A DNA stretch of 64,000 bases from Sclerurus mexicanus (taxonomy: Eukaryota; Chordata; Aves; Passeriformes; Furnariidae), in assembly GCA_013396755.1 (NCBI GenBank), contig VWZF01003190.1, forward strand, positions 2,141,770 through 2,205,769. Direction: 5' to 3'. Position numbers and translations under genes: made by a program. Below, piece by piece: positions 27,101 through 37,983 of the stretch (its first letter is position 1; each line of letters begins with the position of its first letter). The notes below the pieces were generated by a model. It saw nothing but the letters and a program-made list of their open reading frames with translations, was not told the DNA's origin and did not search any database.

Positions 27101-30100
27101 CATGCTTCACAGAGGAAACGAAGTGGCAGAAGAGACAGACTCACTTGTAGGATTATAGATGGAACACTGCTTTTTCCCCAATATTTTCCTGGCCATTGCA
27201 TCCAGTTGAAAATACTTTTATCTTCAAGCCAAGATCTGCCTATCAAACTCAAAAAACCCTTACACTATCCTAAGGGGAAAAAACCACACATGTGGAGTGA
27301 GGAACAGAGATGCCAGTACAGAAAGAGTAGTCTTGGATACTCCATCAGGACTTGTGGATCCTTTTAAGGCAGCATGGCATAGCAGCCATATGCCAGCCTG
27401 TATCATTCAACTACAAAAGATGCTGTCACCTTGAAACAAAGTCTAAAACCCTCAAAGGAAGTTCTGAAAGTCATCTGACCTAATACTCATTCTGTTCTGT
27501 CCACTCATGAAAGATAGTGTAATGTTGTGTAAAGGAGACCTTAATAAGAATGTCCACATAACAGCAACTAGACTTTACTACAAAAGTAGTGCTTTCATTA
27601 AAAGCAGCAGGGAAAGCTTAAATAGACAATATCAAGCTAATGCTGGTGTGAATATATGGCCATACAAGTGGTATCCATATAGAGGTTCTGATATCCTATA
27701 ACTTCAGGATGGCATTGTTTAAACTAGATTTTAAAAAGCTTTTCATAAAAGCCTATGGATAACTAAAATCCAGTAAGCAAACACATTAAAACAAAACAGA
27801 ATAATCAACTAGAAAGTGAATCAGAAAGATCTAGTGTTTATCCAAAGTTCAATTTGAACTTATTTATATATTCTCACTTACAGTTAAAATAAGGGGAAAT
27901 ACTTGAATTATTGCACTATATAAAGGCAGAGAGATGAGTAAAGGACAGTTCACAGAATCCTGCTTGCTGCTTTCTAGCTTGTGGATAAAATTAAACCTTT
28001 GACTGCCAGCCACCATCTATTGTGCTTAAATTGGGCCTTAAAAGGCTTTTATGTTCTTTGCTTCTACGCAACTTGGCTAAATCTGACTGGACTTTGAAAT
28101 TCAGTTATCTTAAAGGCTTTAATATTACCATACTCTCACTTTTTCAAAAGGAAAAGCTGAGAAGTCACGAAGGCTCAGGGGCCTTGCTGTCAGCCTTTAA
28201 ATATATAATGAACTTTGCCATTACAAACATTTGGGTTTTTTCTTAAACTAGGGAAGGAAAACAGAGCCCTTCTAGAAGTGCACAAAGAAGAAATCAGGTA
28301 AAACTATGACTCATATAATAAGCACCTTTTTACTAAAACATCATACATTTTGCTAATTACACTGTTGTTACTATACATTAGCAGCTTAGCATACAACTCT
28401 AACAATTTAAGCTACTGAGTGCCTGCTGGGGGGGGACAGTTATTCTTATCATCATGATTTCTTATCATCATAAGAAAAATAAAACTGACTAAAACTAAGT
28501 GGAAAAAGATAAAACAAACAAACCCAAAGAACATACACACATACAAAACAATTTACTTCCAAGAACTGAAACATGCTTTGAACAACATGTTTTGAACTGA
28601 AAAGCTGAACAAGTAGTCAAGTATTTACATACCTAGCAAACACTGAAGAGTTTTTAGAGCATTAAGATAATGCCTTAAAAATGTCATGGATTTTTTTATA
28701 ATGCAGATAGCTTACTATATAGGGAAACATTTTCTCATGCATTGTTTGACAAATCCGCCAATAATTACAAACAGGAAGTAACAGAGATATGAAGTAACTA
28801 GTAAATTATGTTTTAGAGGCTATTTAAAGTTACTTCCTTTAATGTGACTTTAAACATTTTAATTATTTATTAACTGCCTCTAATATTCACAATATTGTAT
28901 AGCAGTATGTCTGAAAGCACCAGCTGATGAGGGAGACAAAAACCAAAAGAAATTCCTTTAAGTCTTGGCTTCTCTAACTGCAGAGCAGCAAAATGTCAAT
29001 GTATAACTACAGCAGTAAGAGGTTTGATGGCCTAGAATTCATATACTACTATTTACATTGGCTGAAGAAAGAAAAGCTGCTGACATGTTCAAGATCAGTC
29101 TCAAAAAGAAAACAAAAATATGTAGTTTCTATTAAACAGCGTTAAACAATGTTACTTGGCACTGGGGGAAAGGGGAAAAGAGTTGCACCAGAAAAATACC
29201 AACAGTGGTATTCGTAGTGCATGCACAGAGTAGATGACAGATGTTACAAATATCAGGACCTACCCACATACAGAACAGAACAGACCAACTTTGACCTGTC
29301 TAAAACTGTAACCATCTTGACATTAAGCTGTTGCTGTGATGAGCACAATGTAAGGAATGCAAACGTGAGCTCAACCTCCTGAAGCCATTTTCCAGAGTCA
29401 CACAGGTAATGCAGAGTACAAATTAATCTTGAGGCACAGTACCTTTGTTTACAAAGTAAATACATTAGCACAGACCTTATCCTTTAGAAACCAAACATGC
29501 CTTCTCGCTTTACTTTTTAAGGAAGGTAACTGTGAAATAAAAGGTCAGGTTTTTTTCATGTATTCCTAGAGTTTCATGGTTAAACTGACTACATTGGGTA
29601 AGTAATTTTTCTCCCATGTTCTTCCAAAATAAAAAAAAAAAAAGAGAAGAAATAAGGAAGTGCAGTCCTAAAGCTGCAAAGAGTGGCAGGGAGACTCCAA
29701 AGCAAGCAAATTGCTGTGAACTAAAAAATTTGTATAAAAGACACTATTACTCAAGTTAGTCTCAGTTTGTATTTTCTGCCTTTTTTACTGGATAATTTAC
29801 AATATATGAGAATAAACCAAAAAGCTCTACTGAAGTCAGTCATCCTTATATCATCCTAATAATACAATTTGAACAGTTTCTGACCTAAAAATTACCAAAA
29901 AACTTTAAATGCCAAGAACACATATCCTTGGGATACTAATACTTCAAGGACATTAAAAACCAATCAAATGTGGCAGACATTGAAAATCTGTCTTAACTCT
30001 GAATAAATATGAAAAAAGCTCCAAGGTGTCTGATGATAACATTGAGTAGCTCTCCTCAACACTGTAGAATCGACTGCATGACTCACCAGTAGAACAGTCA

Positions 30101-33100
30101 CGAGCACTCAGCACATGGTCTTCTGTAATTATATCCTTCACAGAAGGCTAACATATGTTGGCACATTTTAGTCCATTAAAAAATATCCACTCCTAAACAA
30201 AAGTATTCAGGTGCCAGGAGGAGGCACTTACAACAAGAAACAAATGAGGGAAGATGAGAAAGGTACATAAAGACAACACCAGAGGTTTAAAATAAAGGCT
30301 CTTTTTTCTGGAAAGATTATGAAGAAATAACTACTATATATATTAAGAAAAAAAAAATCACTGAATGCCAACTCCTCTTTCAGAGCAGGTGCTAAGAAAG
30401 GCTAAGTGCAGATTTGCTAAAAGGTGTTGGTGGACTGCACCTCCTATATCGGCACCTCCAGCACAGCACACTCATGTCATGCAGTGCAAATAGAGCCCTA
30501 ATACTGTGCTGTCTAACTATTTGAACTGAGGTTCCATCTAGACCTGATATCATAGAATTACTGGTTGGAAGGGATCACAGGAGATCTCGTCAGACCTCCT
30601 GCCCAAGACAGAAGAAACACTGAATTCAGACTGGATAGCCAGAGCTTTCTCCAGCTGGGTCTTGCAGAAGTCCCATGGACAGAGATCAACATCTGCACTG
30701 GGCGAACTGTGTCCATGAACTGCATCGGACCCCATCCTCACACGCCAAAACCTTCTCTGTTCAAATTTCCAGTAGTTCTTATCCCCACCGATAGACAGTC
30801 TGTCTTATGAACAACCTCCGTGGTAGATATTAGAAGCTTATTAGGTCCCCCCAAGCCATCCCTTCCTCATGCTAAGCAGGCCCAGTTCCCTTATCTTTTC
30901 CTAGTAAGTCATGTGCTCTAGGCCTTTGACCATCTTAGGTTAATTTAGAAACATTAGCCAGAAGCAGTTTTGCTTTAACCACTTCAGATTGGATCTTCTT
31001 ATTCGTCTGCACTGAAGATAAATTTGCTACTTGTGGTAAACTATAAATGCTAGTAAAAACACAAGCAAGTCATGCACTCTTTTGATAAAGGTAGGTATTA
31101 GATCCCCTAACAAGATAGTGCTTGACCCATTCTGTTGCTGAGAGGAAGAAAAAGATGCACCAAAAAGCTCTTGTTCTCACCCCAGGAACTTTTCACCCAC
31201 TCTGCAACACAGTAAGGCCATAAAGAGGTTAGGACATCAGAAGCACCAAACAGCTAGCAAATTCATTACCACTTTAAGGATTACTTAAAAAAATGTTTCA
31301 AAATTGAAACCTGAACTCTTTGATATTTCTATATCTGATATTATACATATTTTTATTTGCATCATACACTTGCATTAGTTGTCAAAAGTTTTAACTTCAT
31401 TGAGCACTTTAGGACACATGCCAAAGGAAACCACCTGAGTTAAGCACTATGACAGAGGTCTGAATACTTTTATATGAAAGAGATAAATAGGGGTTTTTCT
31501 ACATGAAGCAGATACAACAATCAAAAATATTAATTGAATGCCTTGATAATACATGGAATACCAAAGTTTTTAGTACAAAAAATTATAACAAGTCTCTCAG
31601 GAGTTTCCCCACACTTAAACAGAAGGAATAATTACTTACTGTCTGTAGGTAGAAGTTCATTGTTAAGAAGCAATTAAAACATGTATGTTTGTTCCTAAGC
31701 AGACCAGACATCAAAGATAGGAATATAAAGCCCATAAGATGACAGTCAAAGGTTAAGATAGTTTATAAATAACATGCTGATACCTTTATATTTCAGATGG
31801 GCAAAAGGCAGTGTACATGTCTGCATTAAGTCTACACTGATCATCTTTACTGATAAGTCACAGACACTCAATCTACATAGAACCTTCAGCATAAAGAGAA
31901 GCGAAAGTGAAATAGTACGGAATGTACCCAGGATGAAGCAGTAATGCAAAAGTCAAGATATTACAAAGTTATTATTGTTTCAAACTTTCATTCTTCAAAC
32001 CCACTCTCCAAGATAGACATAATTTTGCTTTTTCTATCCTGTATCAAGATCAGCTTTCAATCAGTTGGAGTAAAGACAGGGAAAAACAAATATCTTGTTT
32101 CCTCTCTGGTAGAGGTTAACCCAGCACAGTCCGTTCTTTATTCTTATACTGCCTTCCTTCTAAGCATGCACAACCTACTCTCAAGGAACAACAGAAAGCC
32201 AGGTACTTCTAGATGCTGATAGGCTTTGGCCAGAAGACAGGTAAAATCCTCTCTCAAAAAAGCGTTTAATTGTATTGTGTAGAAAGAAAACAATTCCTTC
32301 AGGTAGGACAAAAAAGAGACATTCTTAATCAGTGTAAGCAGAACAGGCAGACTCTGCAAAGATGGCATTTTAATGCAAAGTAAAAATACTACATAAATCC
32401 TGCATTGTGTTTTATGTTGTTTATTATTCTGCATATCTTATCTGGTTGAACTCCCCTCCTATAAAGAGTCACTCATATGTCAACTTCAGTCAGTGAGAGA
32501 ACTCACAGTGCACAACATCCAGTACAAATTTAAGAATTTCAGGATAAAGGCCTTCAATCAAGGACCACACTGCACTAGTTACATTCTCTAGGCTGTAGCA
32601 TTAAGGTGTTAATCCAGAGTGGTGCATTAGGTTACTAAACAGTTGATTGTGAAAATAAAATTAAATCAGGGCCTGCACTTCTAAGGAGATAAGAAAAAGA
32701 TTCATACCAACAACACCACAAATGCTACCTGTAATGAAAGCAGCAATTGAAAATTACGTACAAAAGCACTGAATATGCTTTTTTCTTGTGAAACACAAAT
32801 TACTATGGAATCAGATGACAGTTGAAAAAACAAATCTAAGACCCATAAATTTACTATTTTGCAATTTTTGAACTAGAATTGCTAGCATTTTTCTGATAAA
32901 TCAATGCTCTGGCAAAGAGAAAATTTAGTTGCAGCAGTATTTCCCTCTTGATAGTATAAATAATTTCTTAAGCAAACTACAATTCTGCAATTTGTTTAAT
33001 TGCTTTTCAAGTCTACCTGATTTCAACTCAATATATTGTCTCCTTTCATTAAGAAATGGCAAGGGTAGAGAACAGAAGTCATCCCACACTGCTCTAGTTT

Positions 33101-36100
33101 TTATCAAGGGCATATTGACCACAATGGAACCAACTACTATCCGTTCAGAAAACAAAGCATAATTCAAAAATTAAACCCTGCTAAAATTACCACTACACTG
33201 ATTCTTCAGCATATGCCTGCACAAGCCTTCAAGAGACTATTTATCACATTTTGACTAATATCTTTGAATACTGAAATAGCAGAAGGCAGCGGTGACCACG
33301 CTCTGACCAGCTGATACAGGAAGAAGGGAGCAGTTGTCTTTAATTTAGATAGTATAAGAAATATTGCAAATCATTACCACATAACATGCTTTAAAAAACA
33401 AAACCCCAGCATTCTGAAGCCTTAGCATAAGCAATTGGAAGAGCAATCCACGCAATTCAACTGAAGTCAAGACAATAAAGCTTAAATATATGAGTACACT
33501 TAGCATTATAGCTCACATTAACAGCACACAAAAAGCCCATTGCCACATAATTTCAAGTTTTAACGAAAATTACTATAATTCTGCAATCTATGCATTAAAC
33601 CAAGATGAATAAAGGGATTAAAAATAATAAAATAATAATAAAATCTTACCATTTAGACAGACTACTAACCTCTACCGTCAGGTGTACACATTAGCCCAGG
33701 AATATGGCCCTTTACCACAGATTGCACAAAAAATAACCATGTTTTACAACTATTATCTGGAACAGTTATTTAAACACAAACGAGAGGAAAAAGATTACAA
33801 GACTGATGGAAATTCCAATTCTGAGGCTAGAAAAGATAATGATAATCATATGGATTAGTTTTGTAAATGCTGCAGATGAGACAACTGCATAGTGTAGTGT
33901 TACTTCACCATCATGCTTCTTGTATTTATGCTGCAGCCAATCCTTCAGGCAAGTATAAAATCCTTAGCTAGAAATTTTGAGTAACAAACTCCTTACATCT
34001 TAACAGCTATTTACCTTTGTTATAAATGCACGGTTTGCTTCCAGACCAAAATTATGCAAGGAAAATAAAGAATGCAGCACAAAATACATCAAAGAAAGCT
34101 GAATCCCAGGCAACAATGTCAAGATGCTATCAAGACAGTCCTTACACTGGAGAAATCCAAATTGCTTTATTAAGGAAAAACACCTGTAATCATACAGGTG
34201 TAGAATCGAAGAGTCAAGAGTAGAAGCCAACTGTTCTCTCTCACAAATACAGAACTAAAGAACTTGCTCTGAGAGCTCTGACCCTTGTATACAATGCAGT
34301 GCATGCATTCAGATCCACAGCAACACCTTACTCCTGATACAACAGGAAGTCACCACTCTCAGTGAGTCATTTTCACTGGAAAGCCTCACTCCATAAACCC
34401 AATATAAAGCAGAAAAATTATGTACACTGACTGCATTTTGAGGTCTTGGTTACTCCAAAATCCTTCTATTGATATTGTGCTACACTCTGAATTAAATTCA
34501 AATCCTAAATACTTGGCTCCTTCTTACCATTACATTCACCACTTCTCACACTCCTGTTTCTAAAGTTTCCTATACTAAGCCAAATAAATTTTTATATGAA
34601 AGCTGCAGCCTCTCTTCATGACTCCCTTTACCTAGGTTCTTCAAATCTTTCCCTGCTGCCCTTGCTACTAAGGAAGTCAGGGACACTTTCCAATTGCTTT
34701 AGATATCAAGTTACTTCTAGTACACTGGAATAAAAGCTTTAAAAAGAGCCAGAGGTACAAACTACAATTTCACAAACTTGAAAGGATACAAGAATATTAA
34801 ATGTACATCAACCCCCACATCTCTATTACAGGTAAAAATTGACCAACAGTAAACTGGCTTGGCCATCAGTTAACTAATTTCCCTTTTTTAAATTAACTGT
34901 TTAACAGTTGGTTACAACACAGATTATACACACCACCTTACAGCCACTTCCCAACAGGGTGAACTAGGACTTCATGATATAACAGGCACAGACAGCAGGG
35001 CATCCGCTCAGAATATCATGGGTTCCTAGAACTCAAACCCACTAAATATTATATATTACCAGACTACAAACTTGAGGATGAATCTGATTTTTTTTTTTTT
35101 TTTAGTTTAAGAGAAGTTGATTCTGCAGCACTCTTCCTGATCTTTTCCTCCCACCCTTCTTTCTCCGACAAAATAGTTCTATCATCCTCCTCTCAATTCT
35201 TTGTCTTCCTTAACTCTTCCCTTTTATTCCCTACATTCACAGGAATTGTATCAAACTGGATGCTTTCCTGATAGTACTTCTAAAGATCTACCTCCCTGTT
35301 ACTTCTTGGAAACGCACAGGCTTCCTGGCTGCCAGCCTCCTTGATGGACATAGTTCTAAATTACAACCTAAACTGTTATCTTTCACTTTCAGTTTTCCTA
35401 GAACACAAACAACTTTCCCTTCCTCCCTTACTCATTTTTATCCTCTTTATGCATCAAACTGGAACTTCTTATCTTCACCTTCCAGGCTGCAGTTCTACCC
35501 CTGCCCCACAAAGTTTACATCTCCATCACCTGCCTGATTACAGCCTGTGTTTTGCTAAATACTGTTTCCTTAAAGATGACCTGAAAAGGAGAAAAACACC
35601 AGGGTTCTTTTTGCTTCCTTATGATGAAAACTGAACAGGTTCATCAACAGAAACATGATTCCTTTTGGGTTCCCACCTTCTGAGATACCAGGCTATTACA
35701 ACTCCTGCAATAACAGGCCATCAATGCGGTTTTATTGTTTGTAGGAACAGGTTGCGAGGGCTTCCTGGATGACTCAAAATTATACATGAGGAATCTTAAG
35801 TGGAACAGGGTGAAAGTGCTACCTACTCAAATAAAAGCATACAGAGAAAGCAAGTGTAATAAATAGAATTTAAGAGCCAGTAAGCATATTTCCTCTGCTG
35901 TAACCGAGTCAAAATACTTTTACGGTTGTACTTCTTAGCAGCACTCCAAAACGCAATTGCCAATCTTTTTCCAGATCACATAACCAGCAATAAAACACAC
36001 GAGGCTTCGGCCGTCCTCCGGTCCCTCGCGTTCCAAGGCGCTCCCCGCAGGCCCCCGGGCCCTCCCTCTCCCTCTCCCTCTCCCTCCGCCCCGGGCCCGC

Positions 36101-36292
36101 CGCANNNNNNNNNNNNNNNNNNNNNNNNNNNCTCACGGCCGCTCTCGCACAGCTCCTCCCGGACACCGAAGCTTTCAGAAGACACCAAGCGAAGCCGGCC
36201 CGGCGGCCCCGGAGCGGCCCCAGACCCTCCGCGCGGCCCTGCCCGTACCTGTCCATGGTCTGCGGCAGCGCCAGGCCCGTCTGCTCGGCCAT
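12032..36292 (-). CDS. MARCHF5: MARCHF5 (MITOL), mitochondrial RING-CH E3 ubiquitin ligase, complete, six exons
   Basis: The six exons on the minus strand join in frame to 281 codons; the human protein is 278. All introns have GT-AG ends. The N-terminal RING-CH (C4HC3) domain is complete: C17, C20, C36, C38, H46, C49, C68 and C71. Four hydrophobic segments follow, at about residues 99-120, 141-160, 211-231 and 239-258, and then a short basic-to-acidic C-terminal tail. From the family, this enzyme sits in the mitochondrial outer membrane with both ends facing the cytosol and ubiquitinates fission and fusion factors such as DRP1, MiD49 and mitofusins. It also acts on MAVS aggregates and in MCL1/NOXA turnover. 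The start codon has G at -3 and +4. The gene runs head-to-head with CPEB3 from a shared CpG island. No frameshift or premature stop was seen. Confidence 0.97.
12149..13286 (-). other. MARCHF5: MARCHF5 intron 5 (about 1.1 kb)
   Basis: Intron with a GTAAGA donor at 13286 and an acceptor of the form TTTATTTCAG ending at 12149. No other feature was recognised. Confidence 0.85.
13287..13453 (-). CDS. MARCHF5: MARCHF5 coding exon 5 (third membrane segment)
   Basis: The 167-base exon begins with two bases of Gly188 and encodes residues 189-243. It opens with a proline-rich loop (IGCPVPRIPAEANPLADH) and continues into a hydrophobic span (about 211-231). It ends SNLQRTIL before a GTAAGA donor and joins in phase 0 to exon 6. 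Confidence 0.97.
13454..13879 (-). other. MARCHF5: MARCHF5 intron 4 (426 bp)
   Basis: Short intron with a GTAATG donor and a CTTTAG acceptor preceded by pyrimidines. It holds nothing else recognisable. Confidence 0.85.
13880..14063 (-). CDS. MARCHF5: MARCHF5 coding exon 4 (second membrane segment)
   Basis: The 184-base exon encodes residues 127-187 plus the first base of Gly188. It begins VVGHKEGLDVMERADP, then carries a hydrophobic span (about 141-160, PLFLLIGLPTIPVMLILG) and a basic, aromatic loop (RWEDYVLRLWRKY). The acceptor is TTCCAG and the donor GTAATG. Residues agree with the family as I recall it. Confidence 0.97.
14064..17208 (-). other. MARCHF5: MARCHF5 intron 3 (about 3.1 kb)
   Basis: AT-rich intron. 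It contains a 9-base-unit tandem repeat at 16596-16636 and A-rich runs near 15098-15120. No other gene, exon or mobile element was recognised. Confidence 0.85.
16596..16636. repeat. Tandem repeat of a 9-base unit (AGTAGTAAA)
   Basis: About four and a half perfect copies of a 9-base unit lie in tandem in MARCHF5 intron 3. It probably varies in copy number between individuals. Confidence 0.8.
17209..17339 (-). CDS. MARCHF5: MARCHF5 coding exon 3 (first membrane segment)
   Basis: The 131-base exon encodes residues 84-126 plus two bases of Gly83. It starts PVVYVLDLADRL and ends TVTVMQ-like (…AVTVMQ), with a GTACAC donor. The stretch ACPFAAAGIMVGSIYW and what follows is hydrophobic and glycine-rich, consistent with the first of four membrane spans. 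The reading phase matches exons 2 and 4 exactly. Confidence 0.96.
17340..21609 (-). other. MARCHF5: MARCHF5 intron 2 (about 4.3 kb)
   Basis: AT-rich intron between the RING-CH exon and the first membrane exon. It contains a G-rich run at 18371-18386, a T-run near 18918-18934 and two overlapping chance open frames on opposite strands (17930-18403 plus, 17786-18202 minus) that match no known protein. I see no transposable element. Confidence 0.85.
18371..18386 (+). repeat. G-rich run, weak quadruplex candidate
   Basis: Runs of six, four and four G separated by single T residues lie inside MARCHF5 intron 2 (antisense to the gene). A folded quadruplex would need the longest run to be split, so this is only a possibility. 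Confidence 0.35.
21610..21812 (-). CDS. MARCHF5: MARCHF5 coding exon 2 (RING-CH domain)
   Basis: The 203-base exon encodes residues 16-82 plus the first base of Gly83 and holds the whole zinc-binding domain. Cys pairs C-x2-C at 17/20, C-x-C at 36/38, H-x2-C at 46/49 and C-x2-C at 68/71 give the C4HC3 order that defines RING-CH rather than classical RING. The Trp-rich turn around QRWVDEKQR, which helps contact the E2, is present. The acceptor is TTACAG and the donor GTGAGA. Nothing is missing from the catalytic module. Confidence 0.97.
28443..28471. repeat. Pair of 13-base direct repeats with GATA-type core
   Basis: TTCTTATCATCAT occurs at 28443-28455 and again at 28459-28471. Each copy contains TTATC, the reverse complement of the GATA-factor core GATAA. 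It lies in MARCHF5 intron 1. Regulatory use is inference. Confidence 0.4.
30550..30936 (-). mobile_element. CR1 retroposon fragment, reverse orientation, in MARCHF5 intron 1
   Basis: The left end reads TCATAGAAT followed by GGTTGGAAGGGATC, the reverse complement of the typical CR1 3' end (CTTCCAACC ... ATTCTATGA). The right part (AGGCCCAGTTCCCTTATC, then GTGCTCTAGGCCTTTGACC) matches the usual antisense CR1 3' region. It is 5'-truncated, diverged and has no intact reading frame, as is normal for avian CR1. Relative to the chromosome the element points left, the same direction as MARCHF5 transcription. Confidence 0.85.
36105..36131. other. Assembly gap (27 N) in CpG island
   Basis: Twenty-seven undetermined bases lie just inside MARCHF5 intron 1, in extremely GC-rich sequence preceded by a CCCTCT-type repeat. 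The true missing length may differ from 27. Confidence 0.95.
36249..36292 (-). CDS. MARCHF5: MARCHF5 coding exon 1 (start codon, short N-terminus)
   Basis: The exon encodes MAEQTGLALPQTMD plus two bases of the next codon, followed by a GTACGG donor. The start (36292-36290) sits in GGGGCCATGG, a good initiation context, within the CpG island. The last two bases (AG) join the first base of exon 2 to make Arg15, which precedes the first zinc-ligand segment. This N-terminus differs in sequence from the mammalian one, which I recall as beginning MPDQALQQ, but has similar length and ends in the same Asp-Arg junction. The exon position is supported by the phase match with exon 2. Confidence 0.93.
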
Positions 36293-36453
36293 GGCCCCGG
36301 GCGGCGGAGCGGGCCCGGCCGGCGGCCCGGAGCCTGACAAAGCGTGGCGTGGAGAGCGGGGAGCGAAGGCAGGCGGCGAACCCGCCCTCCCGCGGGGCGG
36401 CCCCTCCTCCGGGCGGCCGGGGCAGGACGGGCCGGGCCGCGGCGGGGACAGCG

Positions 36454-36454
36454 N
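36454..36454. other. Single undetermined base in CpG island
   Basis: One N lies upstream of the MARCHF5 start codon. Since single Ns at 38858 and 39303 mark contig joins in this window, this N may also hide a join or missing sequence rather than one ambiguous base. Confidence 0.7.
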
Positions 36455-36680
36455 CCCGTGGCTGCAGGAGCACCCCGGCAGAGCGGGGCACGGCCGGCTG
36501 CCAGCCCCGAGCGGGCTGACGGGCGGCGGAGAAAGGGGAATCAGTCCGTGCCCGTGGGCTTGTTGTGGGTGCCGGGGCCCGTGCAGGTCCGCGGTGCAGG
36601 CGCGGTGACCCGCAGGTGTGCGCGAGTGGGGCGGGGCAGCCCCGGTGGTGGTGGCAGGTGGTGGTGGCAGCGCTCCCGGC

Positions 36681-37117
36681 GCGGCTGGAGGCCGGTCCCG
36701 AGGGGGAAACAGCCCTTCCGAGGCGCTTTTAAAAGGGGTTGGATGTTCAGGAGTCAACACAGGGCATCACAGCCTGGGAAACTGGAAATTGGAAAAGCCT
36801 TTTTAGAACGAAGAGGTGGATAGCGCCTGGAGACAAGGTGCCTTTCCATTTGTCTCCACCATGGGTGTCTGTCTCCTGCCCTTACATCGTGTTCGCCAAG
36901 CAAAGGGCAACGCCTTGTTTATCAGAGTCTGTTGTGACATTACAGGTTCTTGGAAAGGTTGGTTAGTAATGATCAACTTCGAACTTTCCTTTTCAGGTTA
37001 TATTTTTAATGACCAGTAATAAGTTGTGTTACATGAAACCAGTCCGTCATACTTGGTGTAAATTACAATGTGGTTGCACTGCAGGTGCTGTACAAGGTAG
37101 TAAATCACAGGACAAAG
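36681..37117. repeat. Duplicated block A, first copy (437 bp)
   Basis: This block is repeated at 38859-39302. The copies differ by three single-base changes (for example GGGG versus GGTG near 36736) and a 7-base insertion (GAAGTGG) in the second copy. The right edge of the second copy is an N. The pattern fits two alleles of one locus rather than an old duplication. Confidence 0.9.
36727..36737 (+). promoter_or_regulatory. CPEB3: TATA-like element on the CPEB3 side of the island
   Basis: CTTTTAAAAGG lies at the rightward edge of the CpG island. It could position a CPEB3-direction start about 25-30 bases further right. A plausible downstream splice donor is AAG|GTAGTA near 37098. Neither is proven; the first non-coding exon of CPEB3 cannot be fixed from sequence alone. 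Confidence 0.25.
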
Positions 37118-37983
37118 ACCGGGGTGCAACTGTAAAGCTGCATCAACCTACATCTGTTCTTGGCTGAGAGTGTGCCTTTGCATGGTGGGTATACATGTCT
37201 ATAGAGGTCAGGTGGAATAGGAAGTGAAAATACTGGATTCCTTGTGCTGCCTTAGCTAGGAACAAATCAGTATGGTTCTGAGAGTCTTTGCTGAGAGAAA
37301 AGTGTTGTAAAACATCTAGGCTTGCACTTGTCAGGTGTATTATATATATAGTAAGGATATGCATAAAGCTGCAGAGGGTGTTGTTTATTTTCTAAATTGC
37401 TACAAATAATGTAAACAAGACTGCTGGACTAGTTACAGCAATGTATCTTATAGGAAGCATGTATAGAAGCACGTAGGGAAAAGGCATCGATATCCTGTCT
37501 TAGAAGATTTATTTTGTACGGATTCCTGGGACCATGAAATTCAGTGTTGCTTGCACTGCTGAGTGGTTGTGGATGTATAGTGGCCTGAGTAAACCATATG
37601 GGCGTGACTTCCTGGAAGAGAACATAATACGCTCTGTCCCAATTACATCTGTTTGTGACATGTAAGAGCGTTATTAGATATCAAGCATGTCTAGTTCCTA
37701 TTCTTGGTCTGGACTAAGTGCATTGTCTACTGTCCAGAACACTGATCAGCTAGACTAGCCAAAGGTTTAGGGTTTTTTATATTTATTCTTAAGTTTTACA
37801 AATGGAAATAGGGAAGCTGATTTTATTTTGAAGATTATGTGGTTTGTGCAATTTCTCTATTTTCGCTTTGGAGTTGGAAAGATATGTTAGCTGCCTGTCA
37901 TTTATGATAAAGTTCATGATGAGTAATAATGGCTGCGAACAATATTTACCTGAAGAAGCAGAACCAGAGCCCAGGATCACTTG
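37118..37983 (+). other. Single-copy spacer between duplicated blocks, CPEB3 5' region
   Basis: These 866 bases occur once, between blocks A and B. They are missing from the second copy, where a single N stands in their place. No exon or repeat is recognised. Confidence 0.7.

Larger units (their letters stand above)
21813..36248 (-). other. MARCHF5: MARCHF5 intron 1 (about 14.4 kb)
   Basis: This is the longest intron of the gene, with a GT donor at 36248 and an AG acceptor ending at 21813. It carries the 27-N gap near the donor, a reverse-oriented CR1 element at 30550-30936, a pair of 13-base GATA-like direct repeats at 28443-28471, a G8 run at 28428-28435 and a T15-class run near 35089-35103. 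Open frames inside it are short and do not resemble known proteins. Confidence 0.85.
35998..36725. promoter_or_regulatory. CpG island and shared promoter region of MARCHF5 and CPEB3
   Basis: GC content and CpG density rise sharply here compared with the AT-rich surroundings, around MARCHF5 exon 1. A GC-box of the SP1 type (GGGGCGGGGC) lies at 36628-36637, with other G/C-rich tracts at about 36390-36450. MARCHF5 starts leftward at 36292 and CPEB3 is on the rightward strand beyond. In human the two genes also start head-to-head within a very short distance, so a bidirectional promoter is expected. Two sequence gaps (36105-36131 and 36454) lie inside, so the island is not fully resolved. Confidence 0.75.

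Noticed and set aside
35909..36823. Long open frames on both strands across the CpG island
   Set aside because: They arise from GC-rich sequence poor in stop codons, run through Ns and include MARCHF5 exon 1 only in one frame. They are not separate genes.
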